Below, one piece after another: positions 29,602 to 36,212 of a DNA stretch of 36,212 bases (positions within the stretch are counted from its first letter, which is position 1; each line of letters begins with the position of its first letter). The stretch is taken from positions 1 through 36,212 of the forward strand of contig JADHXE010000008.1 in the NCBI GenBank assembly GCA_016783125.1, written 5' to 3'. This stretch comes from Anaerolineales bacterium. GTDB taxonomy: Bacteria > Chloroflexota > Anaerolineae > Anaerolineales > UBA11858. The position numbers were made by a program, and so were the translations under genes. Below the pieces are notes generated by a model. It made no database searches and was not told the origin of the DNA. It was given only the letters and a program-made list of their open reading frames with translations.

Positions 29602-31461
29602 ATGAGCACAATTCGCCTCACCACCGCGCAAGCCATTATCCGCTTCCTGCAAAACCAGTATGTCGAGCGTGATGGTCGCAAAAACCCCTTCTTCGCCGGA
29701 TGCTGGGGCATTTTCGGTCATGGCAACATCGCCGGCATCGGGCAAGCCTTGCAGCAAAATCCCGATTTTCGCTATTTCCAATCCCGCAACGAACAAGCTA
29801 TGGTGCATACCGCCGCGGCTTACGCAAAGGTGAAAAATCGCCTGCAAACATTTGCCTGCACATCTTCGATTGGTCCCGGCGCTACGAACATGGTTACTGC
29901 CGCAGCCGGGGCAACGATCAACCGTTTGCCTGTATTGCTCTTACCCGGTGACCTCTTCGCCCGCCGCAATGTAGCCCCCGTATTGCAGCAACTGGAAATG
30001 CCCTCCTCGCAAGATATTTCCGTCAATGATGCCTTCAAGCCGGTTTCGCGCTATTGGGATCGCATCAACCGTCCCGAGCAAATTATCTACGCGTTGCCCG
30101 AAGCGATGCGCGTACTTACTTCTCAGGCAGACACCGGCGCGGTGACGCTGGCTCTGCCACAGGATGTGCAGGCTGAGGCATTTGATTATCCTGAGGAGTT
30201 ATTCGCGCGCCGGGTGTGGTTGATTCCGCGTCCCAGACCGGATATTACCCTTTTGCAGCGTGCCGTTAAACTGATCAAATCCAGCAAAAAACCGCTCATT
30301 ATCGCCGGTGGCGGCGTTATCTACGCTGAAGCCACCGAGGCATTAAAGAAATTTGCCGAGCAAACCGGTATTCCCGTTGCTGAAACGCAGGCGGGGAAGG
30401 GCGCAATCTCTTATGATCACCCTCTGGCGCTGGGCGCAATGGGCGCAACCGGTACGCCGGGAGCTTTTGAACTGGCGCGTGATGCCGACCTGATTATCGG
30501 CATTGGCACCCGCTATAGCGACTTCACCACCGCGTCCAAGACAGCTTTCCAAAACCCTGGTGTCAAGTTCATCAACATCAATATAGCCGAATTTGATGCT
30601 TTCAAGCAGGCAGCCCTTCCATTGGTGGCGGATGCGCTGGTTACTCTCGAAGAGTTAGGCATCGCTTTGCAGGGCTACCGCACCGACGAGGGCTACCAGG
30701 CCCGCATTGCTAAGTTCAATCAGGCGTGGGATGCCATCGTTGAAAAAGCCTACAATCTGGATCACGGTGTGCCCATCAGCCAGAGCGAAGTGATCGGCGT
30801 GATTAACGAGCGTTCCCGCCCTCAAGATGTGGTGGTCGGCGCTGCCGGCAGCTTGCCTGGGGATTTGCACAAACTCTGGCGGACGCGCGACCCCAAAGGC
30901 TATCATCTGGAATATGGCTATTCTTGCATGGGTTACGAAATCGCCGGTGGGCTGGGCGTCAAGATGGCAGACCCTGATCGGGAAGTGTATATAATGGTAG
31001 GAGATGGTTCTTACCTGATGCTGTCTCAGGAAATTGTCACGGCGGTACAAGAGGGGATCAAGATCAATATCATCTTGCTCAACAATCACGGCTACGCCAG
31101 CATTGGCAGTCTATCCGAAGCTCTGGGCAGCGGCGGCTTTGGCACCCGCTACTTATCTCGCAACGCAGCAACAGACCAGTTGGATGGGCAGCGCCTGCCC
31201 GTAGATTTCGCCGCCAACGCCCGCAGTCTGGGCGCGCACGTCATCGAAGCCAGCGACAAGGCCAGTCTGGAATCTGCCATCAAAGAAGCCAAAAAGCAGA
31301 CCCAAACGACCGTCATCGTTATAGAGACTGACCGCGAAGAACGAGTGCCTGGATATTCCTGGTGGGATGTCCCCATTGCGGAAATATCTACTAAAGAAAG
31401 CGTGCTGGAAAAATACGCAGCCTATGAAAAAGCGATCAAGAAAGAAAGGCACCATCTATAA
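29602..31461 (+). CDS. iolD: 3D-(3,5/4)-trihydroxycyclohexane-1,2-dione hydrolase IolD
   Basis: A 619-residue thiamine-diphosphate enzyme that opens the inositol-derived ring to give 5-deoxy-glucuronate. The N-terminal Pyr domain has the catalytic Glu in FQSRNEQAMVHTAAAYAK (Glu64), the central domain has PLIIAGGGVIYAEA, and the C-terminal PP domain has MVGDGSYLMLSQEIVTAVQE with NNHGYASIGSL for metal and diphosphate binding. The N-terminal GCWGIFGHGNIAGIGQAL is typical of IolD within the acetolactate-synthase family. The 5' region holds a MITE, and inverted copies of a hairpin repeat flank the gene at 29308 and 31568. Confidence 0.96.
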   Translation: MSTIRLTTAQAIIRFLQNQYVERDGRKNPFFAGCWGIFGHGNIAGIGQALQQNPDFRYFQSRNEQAMVHTAAAYAKVKNRLQTFACTSSIGPGATNMVTAAAGATINRLPVLLLPGDLFARRNVAPVLQQLEMPSSQDISVNDAFKPVSRYWDRINRPEQIIYALPEAMRVLTSQADTGAVTLALPQDVQAEAFDYPEELFARRVWLIPRPRPDITLLQRAVKLIKSSKKPLIIAGGGVIYAEATEALKKFAEQTGIPVAETQAGKGAISYDHPLALGAMGATGTPGAFELARDADLIIGIGTRYSDFTTASKTAFQNPGVKFININIAEFDAFKQAALPLVADALVTLEELGIALQGYRTDEGYQARIAKFNQAWDAIVEKAYNLDHGVPISQSEVIGVINERSRPQDVVVGAAGSLPGDLHKLWRTRDPKGYHLEYGYSCMGYEIAGGLGVKMADPDREVYIMVGDGSYLMLSQEIVTAVQEGIKINIILLNNHGYASIGSLSEALGSGGFGTRYLSRNAATDQLDGQRLPVDFAANARSLGAHVIEASDKASLESAIKEAKKQTQTTVIVIETDREERVPGYSWWDVPIAEISTKESVLEKYAAYEKAIKKERHHL

Positions 31462-31567
31462 ACTCATATACAACGTAAGTACCTGAGCATAAGTAAATTA
31501 GTGACATGTAAAGCGACATTATGGAGATTAAGAAAATAAATCGGTAATAGAAATTTGAAAAATCAAC

Positions 31568-31680
31568 CAGTTCCTGAGCGGAAGGCGACTGCACTTGAGC
31601 CTGTAGTCGAAGGACGGGGTTCGCGAGAAGCCGCTCTTCGACTGCGCCTTCGCTATCGCTACGGCTCCGCTCAGAGACTG
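31568..31680. repeat. Dispersed ~110-nt hairpin repeat, copy 2 (inverted to copy 1)
   Basis: CAGTTCCTGAGCGGA (31568) and TCCGCTCAG-AG-ACTG (31666-31680) form the ends. GTAGTCGAAGGACGGG (31603 on) and CCGCTCTTCGACTGC (31631 on) lie inside. The order of motifs equals the reverse complement of the repeat at 29308. The remainder of the 370-nt gap between iolD and iolA holds no gene that I can see. Confidence 0.85.
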
Positions 31681-31832
31681 TGATTTTATTACCGAATTAA
31701 TTAGCCAAAGCCCATTATGTCGCCTTGCCCTGAAATACGACATAAATGTCGTGCTACAAATACCGAAAAACTTTTGCTCGAGTACTTATAAGCTACCTAA
31801 CATACGCACAAAGTACGAAACAGGAGAAAAGC

Positions 31833-33305
31833 ATGGCAAAGAAACTACTGAACTACATCAACGGCGCGTGGTCAGAATCCACTGCCACGGAATATTTGGA
31901 TGTACTAAACCCGGCTACAGGAGAAACGCTTGGTCAAGTGCCGCTCTCCCCGATAAAAGACGTGGATACCGCAGTGCAAGCCGCATCCGCCGCCTTCAAC
32001 GGTTGGCGGCGCACGCCAGCAACCACGCGGATTCAATATTTGTTTAAACTTAAAACCCTGATGGATGAGAGATTTGAAGATTTCTCCCGCATGATTGTGC
32101 AGGAGAATGGAAAAACCCTGGGTGAGGCTCGTGGTGAGATGCGCCGAGCAATTGAAAATGTGGAAACAGCTTGCGGTATCCCATCCCTCATGCAAGGGTA
32201 CCTGAACGAGGATATTGCCCGCGGTATCGACGAAATGATGATTCGCCAACCATTGGGAGTGGTGACCATTATTGCGCCCTTCAATTTCCCCGGCATGATT
32301 CCATTTTGGTTCCTGCCTTATGCCATCGCCACAGGCAACACGGTAATCATTAAGCCCTCCGAGCGTTGCCCCATGACCATGCAACTCGTCGTGGAGATTA
32401 TGGAAGAACTTGACCTGCCAAAAGGCGTCGTAAATCTGGTTCATGGCGGGGCTGAAGCCGTCAATGCACTGCTCGATCATCCGACCGTCAAGGCAATCAG
32501 CTTTGTTGGCTCCACACCTGTTGCGCTGCATGTTTACAGTCGCGGGGCTGCCAACGGAAAACGCGTCCAGGCACAGGGCGGAGCTAAGAATCCGCTGGTG
32601 ATTATGCCTGATGCCGATGTAGAAATAACCACCAGCATTATTACCGACAGCGTTTTTGGCAATGCCGGTCAGCGCTGTCTTGCAGCCGCCAATATTATCA
32701 CCGTGGGCGAAGCTCAAAACATATTTGCCCCTGTACTAAAAGAAGCCGCCCTTTCTCGTGTCGTCGGATATGGACTGGATGAGAATACCCAAATGGGACC
32801 GGTGATTAGCCCACAAAGTAAAACTCGGATTGAAAGCCTCATCAATAAGGGCATGGAAGAAGGGGCTGAACTTGTGCTGGATGGTCGTCAGGCAACGATT
32901 TCAGGATATGAAAAGGGAAACTTTCTGAATCCCACAATTTTGAGTAATGTCTCGCCGAAAGGCGAACTCGCTCAGACAGAAATCTTTGGGCCCGTTATGA
33001 GCATGATGCACGCCGAGACTCTGGATGACGCCATCAAGATCGTCAACGGCGGCAACTACGGGAACATGGCTTGCATCTTTACCAACAGCGGCGGCGCAGC
33101 GCGACGTTTCCGCTATGAAGCGACGGCTGGCAATATCGGTGTCAATATTGGTGTGGCTGCTCCAATGGCATTCTTCCCCTTCAGCGGATGGAAAGATAGC
33201 TTCTTTGGCACATTACACGGACAGGGTCACCATGCAGTCGAGTTCTATACCCAGACCAAAGTCGTTATTGAACGCTGGCTCAAAGAATGGTCTAGGCAAT
33301 TTTAG
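31833..33305 (+). CDS. iolA: Methylmalonate/malonate-semialdehyde dehydrogenase (CoA-acylating)
   Basis: A 490-residue aldehyde dehydrogenase of the MmsA/IolA type, which turns malonate semialdehyde into acetyl-CoA at the end of inositol breakdown. Landmarks are [20 protein letters not shown] with the Asn, [11 protein letters not shown], the NAD loop [20 protein letters not shown], the catalytic Cys in [14 protein letters not shown], and the C-terminal [23 protein letters not shown] 31833 follows CAGGAG; the track start 31746 is upstream of the ribosome site. The reverse-complement repeat and no gene lie before it; the S23 cassette follows 50 nt after its stop. Confidence 0.96.
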   Translation: MAKKLLNYINGAWSESTATEYLDVLNPATGETLGQVPLSPIKDVDTAVQAASAAFNGWRRTPATTRIQYLFKLKTLMDERFEDFSRMIVQENGKTLGEARGEMRRAIENVETACGIPSLMQGYLNEDIARGIDEMMIRQPLGVVTIIAPFNFPGMIPFWFLPYAIATGNTVIIKPSERCPMTMQLVVEIMEELDLPKGVVNLVHGGAEAVNALLDHPTVKAISFVGSTPVALHVYSRGAANGKRVQAQGGAKNPLVIMPDADVEITTSIITDSVFGNAGQRCLAAANIITVGEAQNIFAPVLKEAALSRVVGYGLDENTQMGPVISPQSKTRIESLINKGMEEGAELVLDGRQATISGYEKGNFLNPTILSNVSPKGELAQTEIFGPVMSMMHAETLDDAIKIVNGGNYGNMACIFTNSGGAARRFRYEATAGNIGVNIGVAAPMAFFPFSGWKDSFFGTLHGQGHHAVEFYTQTKVVIERWLKEWSRQF

Positions 33306-33344
33306 ATAGAGAGAGATAGAGTATAGAGAGATAGAGATAGAGAG
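33304..33344. repeat. GATAGAGA-rich left arm of the S23 cassette
   Basis: A purine-rich stretch made of AGATAGAGAG-type units (AGATAGAGAGAGATAGAG, then TATAGAGAGATAGAGATAGA) stands directly after the iolA stop. Its reverse complement, in slightly shorter form, is at 33702-33729 (TCTATCTCTACACTCTATCT, then CTATC). The arms bracket the S23 gene and could pair over about 25 bp with small bulges. Confidence 0.8.
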
Positions 33345-33354
33345 GGCAGCGGAG

Positions 33355-33699
33355 ATGAGTTTTAAATTTGAGTACTTGGATGTTTGGAAGCGGAGTATTG
33401 ACTTCGCTGATACGATGTTTGACATTGCTGATAGGCTGCCTCAGAAGTATCAGTTTTCGCTCGGAGAGCAGTTACGCCGCGCTGCATTGAGCATTCCCAC
33501 GAATATTGCCGAGGGTACTGGCCGTGACGGCGTCAAAGAAAGCAGGTATTTTTACCGTATTGCCAAAGGCTCTACTTACGAAGTGGTCAGCTTATTGACA
33601 ATGTTTTATAAACGTCAGTTTTTGTCCCAAACAAACCTTGACCGGCATTACACCGAAGCCAACGAAATCGCCGCTATGCTCACCGGCCTCCAGCGCTAA
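33355..33699 (+). CDS. Four-helix bundle protein (S23/23S rRNA intervening-sequence protein family)
   Basis: A 114-residue basic all-helical protein: YLDVWKRSIDFADTMFDIAD, QFSLGEQLRRAALSIPTNIA, EGTGRDGVKESRYFYRIAKG, then STYEVVSLLTMFYKRQF and ANEIAAMLTGLQR. SIPTNIAEG is the hallmark of the S23 family. These genes are best known inside intervening sequences of 23S rRNA that are bounded by complementary ends; others are stand-alone or serve diversity-generating retroelements. Here the gene is bounded by inverted GATAGAGA arms and interrupts the inositol operon between iolA and iolE. No reverse transcriptase or rRNA is near. Possible ribosome sites are AGAGGG (9 nt) and the very close GGAG. Binding of RNA is likely by family and charge. 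Confidence 0.92.
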   Translation: MSFKFEYLDVWKRSIDFADTMFDIADRLPQKYQFSLGEQLRRAALSIPTNIAEGTGRDGVKESRYFYRIAKGSTYEVVSLLTMFYKRQFLSQTNLDRHYTEANEIAAMLTGLQR

Positions 33700-33701
33700 C
33701 G

Positions 33702-33729
33702 TTCTATCTCTACACTCTATCTCTATCTT
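33702..33729. repeat. Right arm of the S23 cassette
   Basis: TTCTATCTCTACACTCTATC followed by TCTATCTT is the inverted counterpart of the left arm at 33304-33344. It ends just before CGGAGG, the ribosome site of iolE. Confidence 0.8.
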
Positions 33730-33743
33730 TCCCGGAGGTTCCT

Positions 33744-34655
33744 ATGATTACGATCGCAAATGCCCCCTGTTCGTGGGGTGTACTCGAATTTGACCTGGAT
33801 GGCGAGTCTGCTGGTTTTGAACAAGTATTAGATGAAATGCAAGCGACTGGTTACGATGGTACCGAATTGGGGGATTGGGATTTCATGCCCACCGACCCCG
33901 TGGCACTCAAGGATGAGTTGGATGCCCGTAAACTGGAGCTGCTGGCTGCGTTTGCGCCTGTAGATTTATCCGATCCCGAGGCTCATACTTCTGGCGCAGA
34001 AGTTGCCGTGCGCACGGCCAAGCTGCTGGCTGCCGTAGCTAAGAATCCTTTTATTGTGTTGGCCGATGAAAACGGAAAAAACACAACCCGCACGCAACAT
34101 GCCGGTCGGATTAAACCCGAACATGGATTAACGGATGAACAATGGGAAACCTTTGGTCAAGGTGCAGAACGCGTGGCTCGTGACGTATATGATCAAACCG
34201 GCGTGCGCACTGTTTTTCATCATCACTGTGCGGGATTTGTAGAAACGCCTGCTGAAGTCGAGAAATTGCTTTCAATGACCGATCCGGATGTGCTTGGCCT
34301 GTGCTTTGATGCAGGACACTATATGTTTGGCGGCGGCGACCCGGTAGCAGGGTTGCGCAAACACGCCGACCGGATTTGGCATGTACATTTCAAAGATTGC
34401 CATCCTGAGATTGCAGCCCAAGCGCGCACCGAGTCGTGGGACTACTTTGAGTCTGTGCGCAAGGGAATCTTCTGCGAGCTTGGCTTGGGAGCGGTAGATT
34501 TCCCCGCGCTGAAAGCCATTCTTAATGAACTGAACTACGATGGTTGGATTGTAGTTGAACAAGATGTTTTGCCTGGCATGGGTAACCCCAAAGACAGCGC
34601 CCAGCGCAACCGAGATTATCTGGAATCGATTGGCTTTGAAAAGCCTTCTACATAA
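33744..34655 (+). CDS. iolE: Myo-inosose-2 dehydratase IolE-type TIM-barrel enzyme
   Basis: A 303-residue xylose-isomerase-like TIM barrel, most likely removing water from 2-keto-myo-inositol (inosose) to give the dione used by IolD. The landmarks are IANAPCSWGVLEFD at the start, DGTELGDWDFMPTDP, VFHHHCAGFVETPAEVEKLL, LGLCFDAGHYMFGGGDPVAG, ADRIWHVHFKDCHPE and DGWIVVEQDVLPGMGNP, which carry the Glu, Asp and His metal ligands of the family. GGAGGTTCCT precedes ATG 33744. It is separated from iolA only by the S23 cassette, so the pair was probably contiguous before insertion. Confidence 0.93.
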   Translation: MITIANAPCSWGVLEFDLDGESAGFEQVLDEMQATGYDGTELGDWDFMPTDPVALKDELDARKLELLAAFAPVDLSDPEAHTSGAEVAVRTAKLLAAVAKNPFIVLADENGKNTTRTQHAGRIKPEHGLTDEQWETFGQGAERVARDVYDQTGVRTVFHHHCAGFVETPAEVEKLLSMTDPDVLGLCFDAGHYMFGGGDPVAGLRKHADRIWHVHFKDCHPEIAAQARTESWDYFESVRKGIFCELGLGAVDFPALKAILNELNYDGWIVVEQDVLPGMGNPKDSAQRNRDYLESIGFEKPST

Positions 34656-34709
34656 GGGTCTATAAAAAAAATAGTTCCCGCACTTGCTTGATAAAAACAA
34701 ATCCAAACT

Positions 34710-34798
34710 TGTCACTGCGAGGAGCGTTTTTTGCGACGAAGCAGTCCCCAAGGCTGTCAAGGAGATTGCTTCAGCGATAAAGCTGCTTCGCAATGACA
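34710..34798. repeat. Dispersed TGTCACTGCGAGGAGC-type repeat
   Basis: TGTCACTGCGA (34710-34720) and TCGCAATGACA (34788-34798) are inverted repeats with one mismatch, and GCGACGAAGCAGTCCC and GGAGATTGCTTC are the familiar inner parts. Repeats of the 'TCATTGCGAGGAGC...GGAGATTGCTTC' type occur in many bacterial genomes, mostly from metagenomes. It fills the gap before iolG. Confidence 0.7.
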
Positions 34799-34851
34799 GG
34801 GGTGCGGGAAGTTATATTTTTACGAACCCTAAGCATATTTAACAGGAGAAT

Positions 34852-35877
34852 ATGATGTCTGAGAAAAAGATGATAACTTTTGGCGTTATCGGTGCTGGAC
34901 GGATTGGCAAAATCCACGCCGAGAATCTGGCTACTCGTATCCCTGGAGTGCAGGTCATCTCTATTGCGGATATTACGCTGGAAGCCGCCCAAGAAACTGC
35001 TGCCCACCTACGCGTCCCCACTTCGACTGCTGATTATCACGATATTCTGGCAGACCCGAACATCGACGCGGTGGCTATTTGCTCGTCGACAGATACTCAT
35101 GCCCAAATCATCATCGAAGCCGCAGAGGCTGGCAAGCATATCTTCTGTGAGAAACCCATCGATCATGATTTAGCAAAAATCGACGCTGCGCTGGCCGCAG
35201 TTGAGAAAGCGGGCGTAAAACTACAAATTGGCTTCAATCGACGTTTTGATCCCAACTTCCGCAAAGTGCGTGAAATGATCGCTGCCAATAAAGTTGGCAC
35301 CCCGCATATTCTGCGTATTACCAGCCGGGACCCTGCGCCCCCGCCTGTTGAATATATCAAAGTTTCTGGCGGTATCTTCCTCGATATGACCATCCACGAT
35401 TTTGATATGGCTCGCTATTTAATGGGCAGCGAAGTGACCGAGATCTACGCCGCTGGCGGCGTGATGGTTGATCCTGCCATTGGCGAGGCGGGCGACATCG
35501 ATACCGCAATTATCACCTTACGCTTTGAAAATAGCGCTATCGGTACGATTGATAACAGTCGCAAAGCCGTCTATGGCTATGACCAACGCGTGGAAGTCTT
35601 TGGTTCCGGCGGCATGGTAGCTACTGGCAACAACACACCAGATTCACATGTCTACAGTAACGCCGATGGCGTACAATCGGCGCAGCCGTTGTATTTCTTC
35701 CTGGAGCGCTACGCAGAATCTTTCACTCAAGAAATGTGTGAGTTTGTGGAGAGTATTCAAAATGATACAGCCCCTCCAGTTATCGGCATGGATGGTCGTA
35801 TACCCGTCGTCATGGGCATGGCGGCCCTAAAATCCTATCAAGAAAACCGCCCTGTGAAGTTGGTTGAGGTTGCATAG
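34852..35877 (+). CDS. iolG: Inositol 2-dehydrogenase
   Basis: A 341-residue Gfo/Idh/MocA-family NAD-dependent dehydrogenase that oxidises myo-inositol to 2-keto-myo-inositol, the first step of the pathway. It has a Rossmann start FGVIGAGRIGKIHAENLAT, the conserved HIFCEKPIDHDLAKID with the catalytic Lys in EKP, GFNRRFDPNFRKVREMI, and MTIHDFDMARYLMGSEV with the Asp/His pair of the active site. ITSRDPAPPP is typical of inositol dehydrogenases. CAGGAG precedes ATG 34852. It is the last recognisable gene of the cluster. Confidence 0.93.
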   Translation: MMSEKKMITFGVIGAGRIGKIHAENLATRIPGVQVISIADITLEAAQETAAHLRVPTSTADYHDILADPNIDAVAICSSTDTHAQIIIEAAEAGKHIFCEKPIDHDLAKIDAALAAVEKAGVKLQIGFNRRFDPNFRKVREMIAANKVGTPHILRITSRDPAPPPVEYIKVSGGIFLDMTIHDFDMARYLMGSEVTEIYAAGGVMVDPAIGEAGDIDTAIITLRFENSAIGTIDNSRKAVYGYDQRVEVFGSGGMVATGNNTPDSHVYSNADGVQSAQPLYFFLERYAESFTQEMCEFVESIQNDTAPPVIGMDGRIPVVMGMAALKSYQENRPVKLVEVA

Positions 35878-35883
35878 CGGCCG

Positions 35884-36156
35884 TCAACCTTTTTCGAATT
35901 CTTCTTCCGGATGCACAATAGACTCCACCTTTACTTCATCTATCCCGTATACCCGCTTCAGATTGCCATCCGTTTGGCGGCGTTTGTCGAATACTAACAA
36001 TGATGAATCTTTCAACGAGAACATCGCAAACCCTGCCATCAAGCTGTCTTTGAAGGCTATCACCGCATTCCCTGCCCGATGATCCTTGATTTGGCTAAAC
36101 CGCTCCCCTATCCTACAATACAACCCACTGGCTGATAAATGTTTCCGGATTTTCAT
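35884..36156 (-). pseudogene. Truncated transposase N-terminus
   Basis: The frame starting MKIRKHLSASGLYCRIGERF, then SQIKDHRAGNAVIAFKDSLM and AGFAMFSLKDSSLLVFDKRR, NLKRVYGIDEV matches the N-terminal domain of a common transposase group. Full-length members run for several hundred residues; this one diverges after YGIDEV and stops at EEEFEKG. No DDE residues are present. It starts at ATG 36156 in the minus strand; upstream DNA to the window edge shows no terminal repeat. It is a decayed insertion sequence. Confidence 0.75.
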
Positions 36157-36212
36157 GCTTGCTCCCTTTTTCTTGCCTACGAACCTGACTGTCCTGAGCA
36201 TTCATTATACCC

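Noticed and set aside
29300-31700. CRISPR array
   Set aside because: The repeats are two hairpins in opposite orientation 2 kb apart with a gene between them, not regularly spaced direct repeats.
31905-32717. Minus-strand ORF of 270 codons
   Set aside because: Antisense shadow of iolA.
33304-33729. Diversity-generating retroelement accessory gene
   Set aside because: S23-like proteins accompany such elements, but no reverse transcriptase, template repeat or variable repeat is in the window.

Overview
This 36.2 kb window looks like a Chloroflexota (Anaerolineae-type) chromosome, probably from a metagenome. That is my inference. It rests on Thr/Pro linkers of the TPTPTNTPTPT type, lipoproteins with E/V/K repeats after the lipobox, a DUF6930/ST7-like TPR protein, an S23 four-helix ORF and many short palindromic repeats, some of them inside genes. 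I saw no rRNA, tRNA or CRISPR array.

Left part (1-8025): a decayed type I restriction-modification locus (hsdM tail, hsdS, hsdR) with three toxin-antitoxin (TA) modules between its genes. These are a Phd-like/PIN pair, HigB-HigA (HigA fused to an ImmA/IrrE metallopeptidase domain) and a TumE-like pair on the opposite strand. A diverged duplicate of the hsdM tail follows the first TA pair, and a duplicate of the hsdR start lies on the far side of the third. hsdR is broken by a 40-nt insertion and an extra C. higB is shifted by one base at an A6 tract. Cleavage is probably lost as sequenced.

Middle (8026-17340): accessory genes, mostly hypothetical. They include a DUF6930/ST7-like TPR protein with a small coupled partner, a lone integrase-type core-binding domain, a zinc-dependent phospholipase C-like protein, a VapBC pair, an SH3b/Fn3-type lipoprotein interrupted by one in-frame TGA, and a second HigBA pair. 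That makes five TA modules in the first 17 kb, several with readable palindromic operators.

Right part (17341-35877): one co-directional cluster for myo-inositol use. A LacI-type regulator sits behind a strong promoter with two palindromic operators. It is followed by a binding protein, two permeases and an ATPase of a CUT1-type importer, a ParB-like protein, a PfkB kinase (IolC candidate), a GDPD, a HAD phosphatase apparently fused to a FAM151/menorin-like barrel, IolB, a transaldolase-family protein, IolD, IolA, an S23 four-helix ORF bracketed by inverted repeats, IolE and IolG. No classical IolJ aldolase is present, so the transaldolase-family protein is a natural candidate for that step. 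The GDPD and HAD-FAM151 genes suggest that inositol may also come from glycerophosphoinositol or phosphoinositides.

The window ends in a truncated transposase. The main themes to follow are the possible alternative inositol pathway, palindromic elements inserted into reading frames, and the S23 cassette inside a metabolic operon. Five reading-frame breaks in 36 kb mean sequencing or assembly error must be excluded before biology is read into them.
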